From Channa striata (taxonomy: Eukaryota > Chordata > Actinopteri > Anabantiformes > Channidae), in NCBI GenBank assembly GCA_033026295.1, contig CM065173.1:1488001-1552000 (forward strand): a stretch of DNA of 64,000 nt, read 5' to 3'. Both the position numbers and the translations under genes were made by a program. Shown here piece after piece: positions 44,640-57,554 of this stretch (positions are counted from its first letter, which is position 1; each line of letters opens with the position of its first letter). Under the pieces are notes generated by a model. That model saw nothing but the letters and a program-made list of their open reading frames with translations. It was not told where the DNA came from and made no database searches.

Positions 44640-44828
44640 TCTTTCACAATTCACACTCACGATCATGCACTCATACACTGATGGGGGAGCTGCTATGCAC
44701 TCACTGAGAGCAACTAAGATGGAGTTCAGTATCTTGCTCAAAGACACTTTGAAATGTGACCAGAGGAGGGGATCGAACCAACAACCCTAGTAGATGACTG
44801 TTCTACCTCCTGCACCACAGTCACCTCA
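44640..44828 (-). repeat. tRNA-headed SINE (family 1) in L2
   Basis: ACTGATGGGGGAGCTGCTAT, GTATCTTGCTCAAAGACAC, TGTGACCAGAGGAGGGGATC, a B-box complement GATCGAACC and the head ending TGCACCACAGTCACC. The 3' tail is missing at the L2 junction. Confidence 0.7.
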
Positions 44829-44829
44829 A

Positions 44830-45930
44830 TTATCTGTTTGTGACTTATATGAAAAACTGCAGTTTCTTTTTGTAAATATGACATATGCTTATAAGAAACG
44901 TCATTTCCACCCCGTAGAGTACATACAACATTGTGTTAGATGTCTACAGAAGGAACTGTTCCTTTGTACTGTGTAAAAAGACTGCACTGGGTACAGTATA
45001 TTTCTCAAATTTGAGACTGAGTAGTACAAAGAATGTCACCACTTTATGAGTGATTGTCACTGTTAGATGGTAATGATGACAATGATACTAGTATAGTGGG
45101 TCATTAAAGGCCTAAGCACTACAGCTTTCCTAAGTGTGGATGCTCACCAGCACCTCTGACTGTTTCCATTTGGCCGGGCTACATCTTCTGTAAATCACTC
45201 TCCTCAGAAACAAATATAAAGCCGGAGTAGTTTGAAAGGAAAAAAGAGAACCTGAAATGGTTTGCCTGATTGGTTCCACACTGTAGTCACTGCGCTACAG
45301 CCAACGAAAGATAAAGTGAAGGTGAAAGTGAGAAAGCCAAGGCCTGGAGAATAACAAGCGGCAGCACATAACGAGCCTCATCCTCCAGCTTCATTACAGA
45401 GGAGGAGTCCCAAACCCTTAGGGGAGAGGGGCTATTCCCACAGCACCCATTGCACTTTTTAACAAGCCCCCGTTCCAGACACAGCCCACCAGAGAGTTCC
45501 TCAGTCCACCTGATTTGTCAAGTCTGACCCACTAGCACGTTATAGTTTAAACAGGAAGCTGCCCACGATGATGGCAGTCCTGTGGGACCTTCCTCGAGCT
45601 TCCTCTGACACCGCCGGCTTGGGTTTGCAAACAAGCAGTAAACAAGGTATGAGCGGCTAAAGAGCCACTGCCCTGTACGGGGCAACACAATTACCCAAAT
45701 ACGAGGGGGCAAAAGTTTGTTTAAACCACAACAATGTAACACAGAGATATGTTTGAACTCGAACACTGACTGAATTCTGAGGTTCTAATTGCGTTTAATG
45801 TTTCCATTAAGGATAGAAATTGCAAGTTCGCCACAATCACCCTCCATCTATCATCATTACCGCAGATACATCCTGGAAAGGTCAGCAGTCTATGTCAGGA
45901 CAAACACAGACAGGCAAGCATACGCACATG
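44830..45930. other. Unique sequence, no gene seen
   Basis: No repeat or coding region recognised. The minus-strand frame 45518-45766 lacks any known motif. Confidence 0.35.
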
Positions 45931-45934
45931 CAGG

Positions 45935-46102
45935 CAATTTCGTTTCGCCGATTAACCTAAGACGCATGTCTCTGGACTGTTTAAAACCAGCACAAGTGCG
46001 GGGATGAGATGCAAACACAGGCTGCAGCCAGCAGGTGGATTTGAACCGGTGACATTGGAGCTGTGAGGCAGCAGCTCCAACCACTCCAGCATGCTGCTCA
46101 GA
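45935..46102 (-). repeat. tRNA-headed SINE (family 2), partial
   Basis: CGCCGATTAACCTAAGACGC, CATGTCTCTGGACTG, GATGCAAACACAGGCTGCAG and GGTGGATTTGAACCGG (B-box complement) then CTGTGAGGCAGCAGCTCC follow the same order as the copy at 53690-53996. About 60 bp of the body is deleted. Confidence 0.6.
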
Positions 46103-46104
46103 AT

Positions 46105-47360
46105 TACCGTTGTTTCATTAAAATGTTTACCAGTACTCGTTAATGGGACTTTTGTCATTTGCTCTTGATCTTCCTGAAGGCTGCAGGCTTCAGAGCTTTA
46201 ACAGCACTGTGTTACAACCCATTTAGCAACACTTGCGTGGCCTAACACGGAAGGAGACATACACACTAATCATTTTGGTTTCTTATAGAAAATGCTGCAA
46301 TTATTCAAACTGTACTGTGAATAATTGAGCTAGTGAATGTAGTGTGAAAGACCCGGAAATAAGACAGTACCACAGTGTGTGCGCCTTCTTAACATTCACC
46401 TGCTGCCTTCCCTTTGAGGACCCATGACTAATCGCAAAGAAATTTCCTCCCTTTCCTACCTGCAGGCCTGTCAGGTTGTAAATGAGAAGAATTAAGTAGA
46501 AATCCATATGTTTCCAAGCTCCTTCCATTCCCGCCCTCCTGCGCCCTAACGCCGTATATCATTAGAGCAGCAAATTAACATTAGCGCTTCGGCTGCTGCT
46601 AGTTTAGGCTAATTGCTAATCAGCAGTAAAAGTTGCCTGGCACGGAATATTGCTTACCATACGCTAAAGGTAATTTGCTTCTCAAGATGAGCTAGACCTG
46701 CTCGTCTGTTGTTGTCCAGAATCCATGCCTAATTACTGCCGGAGGGTGATGACAGTCACTCAATGGAGATTAAGACCCAGGCAAAAAAAATGGAAATGTG
46801 CCATAATGTGGGAATGAGCTAGAAGTGCTTCTATCCGCTTTTATTTAATTCCCTTTCTTTCTCCTTGCATGGCTTGCTGCTGAACGAGATTCTTGGAGAG
46901 GAAGTCAGAGGCAGTACTGGTGCACATAACACACACCTTTGTGCATTGTAACCTTTCATTGTCAGGTACAATGCATGTCAAACAGCGTAAGTAAAAATGT
47001 ACAAAACTATTTTAAAAAAATACCCAGACTAAGCAAGTTGTTTTGTAAAAGCAATCCTCCTACACATGATTAAGGCTGGTATTCCCTCATCATGTCATGT
47101 CATCACCATATGAACAGTGTCAGTCATCTGACAGAACCTCATACTCTGCCTTCCATACTAGATTGTAGATGTCATACAACAGAAAATCTGAGTGGAGTAA
47201 CCCGTGGTTACTGGGCGCTGCGTTATACTGTATGGATGAGCATACTTTGAATAATTAGACTTAATATTCAGTATACAAAAAGAATACACAGAACAAAATG
47301 TAATTAGAAGGGCTACACAGGATTAAAATATACGAGTATGCAGCATATAATCAGCATATA
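46105..47360. other. Unique sequence with possible conserved non-coding block
   Basis: The part at 46540-46860 contains ATCATTAGAGCAGCAAATTA, GGCTAATTGCTAATCAGC and GCCTAATTACTGCC within complex sequence without repeats, a texture similar to the block at 30560. No coding region recognised. Confidence 0.3.
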
Positions 47361-47363
47361 ATC

Positions 47364-47418
47364 TACATTTACATTTAGTAGGTGTTTTTATCTAAAGTCC
47401 CTGTGAGGTACAAAGGAC
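47364..47418 (+). repeat. Fish interspersed repeat fragment (TTTACATTTAG type)
   Basis: CTACATTTACATTTAGTAGG then GTTTTTATCTAAAGTCCCTG resembles the common fish repeat beginning ACATTTACATTTAGTCATTT, of which a better copy lies at 57482. The class of the parent element is not clear to me. Confidence 0.5.
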
Positions 47419-47419
47419 G

Positions 47420-50400
47420 TGAAACAACAATGAAACATCATCATGTTTCTGTTTCGTCTGATGCAAGTGCAGGATAAAGCAAAGAGTTCCTTTCTCTCCT
47501 CAATTGTTTTTTTTATGTTAAAAGTGATTCTGTACATAGTTTAGGAGGTTTTCCACCACCGTGAGACCACTGAGCTGAAGATCTTCGGTTGTAGGTTGAG
47601 GCATTTACCTTATGCCACTCCGACGCTCCTCACCGTATCACAGCAAGTCATAAAACAGCAAAAGTCTGTGTTTTTCTTTAACAGAAAATCAAGGGTTTGC
47701 ACTTACTGGAACAAAGGAAAGGTTTCCTTATTGTCATTCAGTTTTTCAAAAACAACACTGTATGCGTGATACAAAGTCGAGTGTAAAGATCACTGCTTCC
47801 TTCTTGCTGTTTTCATTTACACTGTGATTTATACAGTTTTAAGCACACAACACACACAGCTGTGTTCAAGAATTTCTTAATCTGGTTTATATATCATCTG
47901 TTTTTTTGATTAGGAAGATGCATTGGTGCCTCCACGTAATGGCAGGTTCCTTTTCTGCTGATGTGGACAATCGTTGTGGCCACGCACATTTCACATTCAA
48001 ACCCTTCCGTAAACAGAATCTGGATTTCTAAAAACGTTCAACCAAATAATACAATATTTTAGCCCACAAGAATGAATGTCTTTCAGGTACAAATCAGATG
48101 AACAGTGCTCTCGGGAAATGTCATGTCTGCTTTCCAGAGTCTTTCAGGTGAGAACCTCCATGGAAAATACAAGGCCAATTATGTTCTAAACCTGTTCAAT
48201 TATTATAAACAAATTTTCAGTGCTTGTGTGTGTTTATTTTATTCAGCGTCTGTCTCATGTATTTCAATGTCCAAAATAGCTCCAAACCAAAATGTATAGC
48301 AGACTGATACTGGATGATGGAGAGGAGGTTTAGGTGTATCTGGTGTGAAAAACAGGCCGTTGGGATCTTAGTACAGTTCAATCAATACATTGTTATAGAT
48401 CATAATCATGTGAAGCGTATAATCGCCTAAAACCTATCAATTATAGAGTAAGAGATAGCTGGGGCCTCCAAATCCTGGCCTGCAGCTCCCTTCCTCCTTG
48501 GATTAGGATCTGAGATTGGGTCAGGATCATAGAGGCTGTGCCCAGGCCAGCCAGATATCAGATTAATGACCACTCTAGGGGCATACATCTCAGCCAGCAG
48601 ATTGAAGAAGAGAGAGGAGCATGTTACTGCAAAATAAATAATACATCATTTGGTCTGGAAGCTGACATAATTATCACCTAAGACAAAGGCTTCCTGGTCA
48701 GTGCATTAAATATCTCATAGACAAAGTGATTCCAGTCTCTTTGGCCCCAAGTCCCTTAGGGGTGAGTAATGAATGAGCAAGGGACTGAGCCTGATTCACA
48801 CATAGCAACAGCAGGGTGGACAGACAAGGTCAAATAGTGTAGACCTTTGGGCACAAGTTCACCGACCATCAAGGCGTGTGAAGAGGCAAAGTAAACTATA
48901 GCTCAGCCACGTGTGCAAAATATCAAACTTGTTGTTAACAGACCCTGAGGAAGGCCACGTGACAAAATGCAGTGGTCCTACTAAGAAAACTGAGAAATTA
49001 AAGGAGTATTGTCGCCGTGAAACAAAGAGATTATGCCATTATGTACAGAGTCACTGTGTGGTAACTGTCGCACCTTTTACATTCTTTACACAGATTCTTA
49101 GGATCACAGTTGTGTGGCTGTCAAACTAATTAACAGAATATGCAATTTCCATTCATTGATTAGTTTCATCCAAAACGATTAAGATCAGATTCATAGGCTT
49201 TGGAAAACAATGTGATTTCAATACATGCAATCTGCAATAATAATAAAATAAAAGTAGGAAAGACACAAAACTCAAAAGATACAAATAATTATTGAACCTT
49301 TTGGCCCATCACACTCTGATGGCTTCCAAACTACCTACCATTTACCATGTTGCTGGATTACGTGAATGAGAAACCAAAAGATGAATTGTATTTAAATATT
49401 AGAAAACAGACAGATTTTGTTATCTTTGTCTGCCTGACACTCTCTTCCTTGAATGGTGCCTTATTGTCTGAACCCCAGTAATGCAGTGAGGCGATGGTGA
49501 GCCACTGATTACTGAGATTTGTATTGACCCACCCTCCACGGACACGATGATGTCCATTTGGCATTCCCCTGCCTCCTTTGCCAATAGCAAGGCAATTAAT
49601 GTCACAGGAAATAATTTCACATGTATGTCTCTGTAGCTGAAATCTCCAATCTGGAGTCTGCTTATGAGGTGATGTACTCATTTCCTACCGCTGCCACATG
49701 TGGATGGGGAGGCCTCCTATTTCCAGCTCCCTTCTACATTCTGCTTTCACTTAAGAAAAAAAAAACAGTCTGATGGTTATGGAAAATCCAACTACAAAAA
49801 CAAATATGTATATTTTCAATTTATCTCACCTCCCATACCTGCCTGCGCTCCCCACAAGTCTTGGCAACTCTCCCAGCTGCCCCTCCAATTCACTATTTAA
49901 ATTCAGAATTCTTAAGCGGATTTTCTCAATTTAGACATACTTTTAATCTTTGGTGAAATGAGTGATGACTTCTTTCAGTAAAGGAAAAAAAGTGACAGGC
50001 TTACAGCGCACACCGTCGGATTAGTTTCCTGTGGAGATGAGGTTTTCCTTTGTGCTGCCATGTGTCTGTTTGATGGGGTTTAACAGGAAGCGTTGGTGCT
50101 GAAATTGGATGCAGCAGGGATCATGGGTAGATGGCTCATGTTAGATAGAGACCCCCATGCTGCAACTTTGCCCTGTGCCTTTTCCTTCATTTTTCTTTCC
50201 CTTGGGTCCAATGACTGATCCTTTAAACACTTAAAGACTGCTCGACAGACAGATACACACACACAAATACAAACAGAAATAGTGCCTATGAACACACATG
50301 CAAACCATAAAGGCACACGCACGCACATATATATGCTGTTAGGAATGTGCACATGCCTTCTAAACTCCTTGAACAGCCCAGGTAAATATAAAATCCCAGC

Positions 50401-51320
50401 TGCTCCATAATCAGAAAGCTCACAGTATGTTTTGCTGGCTGCTTACTGTTTTGTGAAAGGAGCAGAGCATCAGTGTGTTACAATCCTGTTAGAACAATGT
50501 ACGTGTTCTGCATACAGCTTACTATACAACGTTCAACATGTTGAATTGCAGAGTGGTACGGTCAGCAGCATATCTTTCTTAAAATGATGAGTGAAGGTTG
50601 ATGTGACTTTCACTGGATCCATAGCAGATCAGAAAAACATTGTAAACCATTGTGGAATTCTCTAGCCTGGATAACATCTATTGATTGTTGACTGAGGCAG
50701 GTAGCTTGGTATGTTGTTCATTCGATAACGGTGGGAGGAGCCCGTTTCCTGAAGCATTTTCACCGCTTTAAATTCCATTTTTTTAAGAAGAAAAGGCTTG
50801 GGCTGTTCTAACAGTCTAATGGTTAACCAAAAAAACACAATGTCCATGGCTGGATTCCAGCAAACGATCTAATTTAGAATGATTTCTTTCCTTGTTTTTT
50901 TCTCAAGATTAGGGACTAAAAAAACACATTCCAGTGGTCCGTACATTATATGGTCGTGTTAAAATAAATCTTACATGTGTTAATAAGCCTAATATGTTAG
51001 AAAGGAGCCAGGAAGAATGCAAAGGGCAAAGGAGAAGGAAGACAATAAAGTTTACCGAAGATAAATGGGGAATGGGATGGCAAGGTGGCCACCAACCCAG
51101 CAAAACAGGGACATGACTTTCGCAAAAACTCTTTACAGTTAATGAACCAAAAACGCATGATTGTCTATGAAAAATGGGTGACAGGAATTCAAACAAACAC
51201 ACTTTCAGGCAGGTAGAGTGGCAAGTTTGTACTACAATACATAGAGTTCAGGGCCAGTGGAAAAAGTAATAAAAAAAAAAACTAAAAAAAAACTCAAAAC
51301 TCAAAAAAAAGAGTAATTTA
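47420..51320. other. Long repeat-poor stretch, no gene seen
   Basis: Nearly 4 kb without transposons I can name. Complex stretches at 48440-48800 and 49400-49720 look like candidate conserved non-coding sequence. Open frames (49358-49681, 50080-50352, 50909-51202) carry no recognisable domains. Confidence 0.35.
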
Positions 51321-51344
51321 CCTAAAAAGACAAAAACCAAAACA

Positions 51345-53490
51345 AATTCCCCTTGAGCAGCTATAGGCAACAGTGGAGAGTAAAAACTCATTTTAACGGA
51401 AGGAACCTCCAGCAGAAACAGGCTCAGGGTGGGCGGACATCTGCCTTGACCGGTTGGGCTGAGTGGAAAACATTGGGCAGGTTGGTAGGACCAGTAGCTC
51501 CAAAGCCGGGGACACATGAAGACAGGGACAGAGAGAGGGAAACAGAGAGGGAGAGAGACGACTACAGGACAAAGAAGACACAGAGTTAATGTCCTACAGT
51601 GGTGACATGTAAACGTGGGCTGAGAGGAGGAAAGTCTTTTAGTGCATCAGGAGTTTGTCCCCCAGCTGTCTATAGCAGCTGGACTAGAACTAACTATAAG
51701 GTTTTGAGCCATGTCTTAAAAGTAGAGAGGGTGTCTGCTTCCTGAATCTGGACTGGAAGCTGGTTCCACAGGAGAGGAGCTTGATAGCTAAAGGGTCTGA
51801 CTCCCATTCTGGGAACCACAACTATGCCTGCATTCTGAGACCAAAGTGGTCTATTAGGATGATCTGGTACAAGGAGATATTTGAGGTAGGATGGAGCTTT
51901 ATAGGTAAGAAGAAGAGTTTTAAATTCTATTCTACATTTAATGGGAAGCCAATGCAGAGAAGCTAATGAAGGTGAAATATGATCTGTCTTACCAATCCCA
52001 GTCAGTAATCTTGCTGCAGCATTTTGGATTAATTGGAGGCTTTTTAGAGAGTTACTGGGGCAGCCTGAAAGTAGAGAATTACAGTCGTCCAATCTAGAAG
52101 TAACAAATGCATGAACCAGTTTTTCAGCATCGTTTTGAGACAGGATGCTCCTAATTATGGCAATGTTTCTTAGGTGGAAGAAGGCTGTTCTAGAGATTTG
52201 TTTTATGTGTGACGTAAAAGACAAATCCTGATCAAAAATGACTCCAAGATTCCTTGCAGTACTACTGGGGGCCAGAGTTATGTCATCTAAAGTAGCAATA
52301 TGGTTAGAAAACATGTTTCTTAGACTTTAAGCCCAAATACAATAACTTCAGTTTTATCTGAGTTTAGAAGAAGGAAATTATACGTCATCCAGTCCCTTAT
52401 GTCTTTTAGACATGCTTGTAGTTTGATTAATTCTAATAATGTTGCCAAGGGGAGACATAGATAGAGTAAAGAGTATTGGTCCTAATACAGAGCCTTGTGG
52501 AACTCCATAACTAACTTTTGTGTATGTCGAAGATTCATCATTAACATGAACAAATTGGAATCTATCTGATAGATACGATTTAAACCAATTTAGTGCAGTT
52601 CCTTTAATTCCAATAACATGTTCTAGTCTCTGTAATAATATTATGTGATCAATGGTGTCAAATGCAGCACTACGATCTAACAGAACTAGTATAGAGACAA
52701 GTCCATTATCTGAAGCCAGAAGAAGATCGTTGGTGACTTTAATCAGTGCGGTTTCTGTGCTATGATGAACTCTAAATCCTGACTGAAATTCTTCAAACAA
52801 GTCGTTTCTGTGCAGGTGGTCACATAATTGCTTTACAACTACTTTTTCCAAGTATTTTAGAAATAAAGGGGAGATTGGATATTGGTCTGTAATTGGCTAA
52901 GACACCTGGATACAGACAAGGTTTTTTTAGTAGAGGTTTGATTACAGCTACCTTATAGGCCTTTGGTACATATCCTGTTTGTAAAGATAGATTAATGATA
53001 TCTAATACGAACGTGTCTAATAAGGGTAGAGCGTCTTTGAGCAGTCTAACTGGAATAGGGTCTAGCAGACATGTTGTTGGTTTAGATGCCATAATAGTTT
53101 AAATTAACTCAGCAAGGTCTATGGGCACAAAGCAGTCTAAAAGGGACTGAGGACTTACTAATGATTCTAATTCTGTTGTATTTGTGGGGAGGGTCTGGTG
53201 AATTTTATTTCTAATAGCTATGATTTTGTTTGTGAAGAAGGTCATGAAGTCATTGCTGCATAGCGTTGAGGGAAAACTGAACTATGGCTCTTAGTCAGCC
53301 TGGCTACAGTGCTGGAAAGAAACCGGGGGTTGTTCTTGTTTTCCTCTATTAGTGATGAATAATATGCCGTTGTGGCTTTACAAAGCTAATTTGTAAAGGT
53401 ATAAACTCTTTTTCCAGGCTAAGCGCAATTCTTGTGCTTAGCCTGAAGTTTTCCAGTTTTCGTGACGCTTGTAGGAGACTTGATTCTCAA
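51345..53490 (-). pseudogene. L2-type LINE, the longest copy in the window
   Basis: A minus-strand L2 covering the EN-RT linker, RT and 3'-UTR. The 3'-UTR is at 51345-51640. RT thumb to C-terminus is in the open frame 51694-52314 (206 aa, IATLDDITLAPSSTARNLGV to FKTWLKTL). RT fingers and palm are in 52378-52851 (FEEFQSGFRVHHSTETALIK; motif A VSILVLLDRSAAFDTIDH with L changed to R; motif B VSYGVPQGSVLGPILFTL). The N-terminal RT is 52820-53092 and linker sequence runs to about 53490. A deletion after LGNIIR removes the YADD motif and shifts the frame. EN and ORF1 are missing (5' truncation), as is the terminal TTGAA tail. Confidence 0.85.
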
Positions 53491-53689
53491 AGTGTAATAA
53501 GACGATCTGGCCGAGAGACACAGGTAACGGGAAATATAAGGGAGAGGAAACAGGCGAAGGGCATAGACACTGATTAGCTACAGTCAGGGGAGAAGCGTCA
53601 CAGCCATGACAGTTGTGTGTTTTGTTTTGGGATTGTGTGTGAAAAAAAGTCAAGCTTTTTATTGAAGTTATTCATTCACGGTCACAGGA

Positions 53690-53996
53690 GGCTGGAGTCT
53701 CTTCCAGCTGCCATAGGGTTAGAGGGGCAACCCAACCTGGACAGGTCTCCAGTCTAATAAGAGCCAACACAAAGATGCATATACAGACAAAATCACAGGA
53801 AATTTACAATCACCATTGACCTAACATCCATGCCTTTGGACTGTGGGAGGAAACTGGATAACCCAGGGGAAACCCACACAAGCTTGGGGAGAATATGCAA
53901 ACTCCACACAGAAAGGCTGCAGCCAGCAGATGGATTGGAACCAGGGACCTTCTAGCTGTTAGAGCAGCAGCACTAGCCACTACAACATACATCAAG
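53690..53996 (-). repeat. tRNA-headed SINE (family 2), near full length
   Basis: On the minus strand the tRNA-like head is at 53996-53920, with a B-box GGTTCCAATCC. The body complement includes TTTGGACTGTGGGAGGAAAC, GGAAACCCACACAAGC and AATATGCAAACTCCACACAG. The 3' part reads CTGGACAGGTCTCCAGTC near 53740. The open frame 53810-53995 is read-through. Confidence 0.75.
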
Positions 53997-53999
53997 GCT

Positions 54000-54770
54000 T
54001 TTAAATATCCCAGAAGCTGTAATCTGAAAAATGACTATTATCATGATCAATCTCCATTTCCAAAGTCCACAGTGTGAGCAGAAAGATGACATAATATTAA
54101 CTCAAGGTTCCTCCAAGTGATTTCATCTAGAGGCATTTTTCTGTTAAAGTACAGATGTACATAAAGACACTTTAATGGAATTCCTTTACTGTCAACCGTG
54201 TGGGTGAATTTGAGGATCCAAAAAGGCAACAAACAGGAGGGTGTGAACTTTATTACAAATAACCAAAGAGGGACAGAAACAACACAATGTATTCAAATAA
54301 CTAGATTAAAATAACAGTCAGCCCGAGAGGAACACAACAAAAACCAGAGAGAGAAGGGCAGGCTGAAAATGTCGGGGAAACACTAGCAGTGCCACTAGCA
54401 GTGCCAAAGTCAGGATGCAAAGCAAGCCAAACAAACCTCAGTATCACCCTTAACTCCTTAATTATAACAAACCTTCTATGATGCTGCGTCTCTTTTGGGT
54501 CACATCATTTGAAAGAGTGTTATACAGCTATTGGCTTTGCATAGTACGTCGTTATCTTCACTGTATTCATCGTGTACACTATAGGTATGTGTCATTGAAT
54601 GTGAATCTGTAGTAAATACCCTATTGATGCAAGAATAAACCAGACTGTCCTGAGATGGGTCATTGTTCAGGCTGATGGCTGGTGGAAGGAAGAACTTCCT
54701 TTGGCATTTTTTGTCACCATTTAGTGGAGAAGGCTTTGACTGCGGTTTCTTTTTTATTTGACCAGTGGTA
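54000..54770. other. Unique sequence, no gene seen
   Basis: No repeat or coding region recognised apart from a short direct repeat GCCACTAGCAGT near 54385-54405. Confidence 0.35.
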
Positions 54771-54771
54771 C

Positions 54772-54951
54772 GACCAGTGTCCAGCTACTGGTCCTACCAA
54801 CCTGCCCAATGTTTTCCACTCAGCCCAACCGGTCAAGGCAGATGGCCGCCCACCCTGAGCCTGGTTCTGCTGGAAGTTTCTTCCGTTAATGGGAGTTTTT
54901 CTTCTCCACTGCTGCCTATAGCTGCTCAAGGGGGATTTGTTGGGTTTTCTC
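54772..54951 (+). mobile_element. L2-type LINE 3'-UTR fragment
   Basis: CAGCTACTGGTCCTACCAAC, CCGGTCAAGGCAGATGGCCG, GAAGTTTCTTCCGTTAATGG and GCTCAAGGGGGATTTGTTGG are in order. Both the RT codons and the terminal TATATAAATAAAG are absent. Frames on both strands here are read-through. Confidence 0.8.
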
Positions 54952-54954
54952 TCC

Positions 54955-57480
54955 TGTATATTATATTTCTTTTCCTGTGACATAATGCAGGAGCGAGAGC
55001 CAAATCTAAAATCTCCAGGTCAAAACAGTTAACATTTAATGCAATTTCCTTTGTGTAACTCAAAAGCACAGCGATATACCTGCTACACAACAAGTCATGG
55101 CAAACGCAAAGCAACTATTGACCTGTTTTATTCATTTGCTGGGTCTAAACATTCAGTCGGACATCAGCACAGCAGTTCCCCCATTGCTGTGTGGTAGTGA
55201 GTGTGAGAGGATGAATCAGAAGCAGTGTAAAGGGCTTTGAGTACCAACTAATAACTGACTACCCACATTCCTAGTGCCTGGGAATCATGGAAATCCATGT
55301 TAGCTTGGACACGATTCATATGAGCAGGAGCTGCTGAACTCTGCTATCAAGGGTCCATAGTGACTGTTGTTAAGGTTTGGCCAGCGTGAGCAGCTTTTCT
55401 TTTATAGCAAAAACATGCATACATTTGAAGTGCTGACTCAATATTAATGTTCAGACTGTTTGCTTAAAATAGGTGAACCCTGGCTAAATCACACGGGTCA
55501 GACTGTCAAGGCTTTCTACTTGTATCTTCTTAAGTTTCTAACCGTCTTTCACAAATGCACTAGAATGTGGAAAATGTCCAGAGTTCATATGGGAAACAAG
55601 CTTAAATTTTAAATTGTTGTCAAGTATAACATGTAATATTTTTAAAATTGAGAGCACACGTTTCATAACATTTTTGACTGCCTTCTCCCATCTCCTTTTC
55701 TCCCGCTTCTCCCCTTCCCTTCCTTTCTCAGCCTCTCTCATGCTACTGCCTCTCTCTCATTTGCTATTTGAAGCAGCTATTAGTGTTTTAACACCACAGG
55801 AAAGCAGCTTCATTGAAATGCAATGAAAACTGCACTGCGAAGGCAAAGTTAACTAATGGGCTCAAATTTTCAAACGAATGCAAGATTAAAGTCAATTGAA
55901 TCTCCCACTGGGTTTTGACTGAAACCCTTTGAAAAGAATCCCCATAGTGAGTTTCAGAAACAAAAAATAGGGCTTATTCTAAAATATTAATTATATTTTA
56001 TACCCTCATTACAGCAAGCAATCACATTTGTTCAGAAACTTTACCTTGAGGTGGTTCATGTGCTACAGAAAGGACAGGAAGGTGTTGTGTCTGTTCACCT
56101 CATTCTTCTTCAGCGTGGCTTTGCAGATGTTGCTCACTGACACATCACAGAGCTGGATATCACCGCAAATAGGCTCTAGTCATATTTGATCTGCAGTTCT
56201 AAAATGAACTGTCTTTTTAGATTTGATTTTATTATTAGCCGCAATCCTGAAATGGATGGGGGAAAAGATTCCCTGACAAAATTATGCAGTTTTGCCTGCC
56301 CAAAAAAAGTCACGGAGCAGAACTAGAGAATAACCAAACAGTAGAACCATAGCTCAGGCAAAGGGGGAGGGAAGAAAGGGAGAGGAAGGTGTTGTCTGAC
56401 TCAAAACCTTTGGGAAAGGACTTACATAGATTCCTTGGTGGGTACATTTCCCTTCCTTTGCACTATTATTTAAGGAGCACACACAGCAGATCCTGCATCA
56501 ACTGCGATGGCCTACTTTTTCAACTTTATGTACGATGAATTAAATATATTATACAATACAAGCCCACTTACCCATAAATGAAGTCTGCGTGATAAGCGAA
56601 GAACATGGAACACGTTAGGGAAACTTGGGCTCATTTTTTGACAACTGATTCAACATCTCTTTGTTTCCGGATCTCATTTATGCGTGCATTCTTCCACACA
56701 CACACACACTCTCCTTCTCCCTGACAGTCTTTGGAGGATTTGCATGTGCCAAAATTCACATTCAAGCCTGAAACAAAGAGCAGAAGGCCCACAGGAGTGA
56801 CAAGAGGAAGATCTGAAAACTCTTCCGTTGCCTATAATGGGGTAGAAGTCATTAAAAACATCACTGCCAGCCTAATTAAGACGGGACATCTGGTCTTTCC
56901 TCACAGAATGGATTGCAGTGGAGTACAAATAACTCCTCTATGACAAGTTGAGAGGTGTCATACATCTCAGTGATCGTCAATCAACAAGGGAGTTATGGAA
57001 CTCTTTCATAATTAACGAGCAAATGCTTTGTTTTTGCCATATGAAAGAAAACAGATACATTTCAAAAAAAAGATTTAGAGGTTTTTCTGTTTCTTACAGA
57101 GCTGCTCAATCTCCTTTTTATGTTTGTGTCAATTAATTGGAATAAACTTTACTCTTTGATGATGTCAGACTTTGCATGGAGCAAAAGTCTCTGCATCAGT
57201 CTTGCGCACTCTGTTCTGTCATTCCCCATTAAGTGGGTCATTTATTCATTTAGTTGTTGCAACATAATGTGCCATGATATGGATGTGACTAATGTGGACA
57301 AAATTAAAATACAATGTCGTAACACAATTACTAAATTAAAATAGTTAATTAAATAAATAGTAAATTAAGAGTAATAAATAGTAAATAGTAATAAATAATT
57401 AAGTTTCGCTATACTTTACATTAATCATCACATCAGTTATTTAAACTGACACCAGCTCAGTTCACTACATTTAAAGTTTT
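54955..57480. other. Mostly unique sequence; small SINE fragment inside
   Basis: At about 55165-55245 the sequence GCAGTTCCCCCATTGCTGTG to AAGGGCTTTGAGTACCAAC is a family 1 SINE fragment (plus). The interval 56480-57330 is complex, repeat-free sequence with unconvincing open frames (56731-56943, 57120-57344). Confidence 0.35.
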
Positions 57481-57481
57481 A

Positions 57482-57533
57482 CATTTACATTTAGTCATTT
57501 GGCAGACGCTTTTATCCAAAGCGACTTAAAGGA
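57482..57533 (+). repeat. Fish interspersed repeat fragment (TTTACATTTAG type)
   Basis: ACATTTACATTTAGTCATTT followed by GGCAGACGCTTTTATCC and AAAGCGACTTAA, a very common short motif in fish genomes. Confidence 0.65.
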
Positions 57534-57554
57534 AGATAAAAGATTATCAACTAT

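Noticed and set aside
49358..49681. Minus-strand 107-residue frame as a host exon
   Set aside because: No splice-site pair or protein motif is convincing; the sequence looks more like conserved non-coding DNA.
53416..53444. A 13-bp-arm hairpin (AGGCTAAGCGCAA) as a possible small RNA
   Set aside because: It lies within L2 EN-RT linker coding sequence and has a 3-nt loop, unlike a microRNA precursor.
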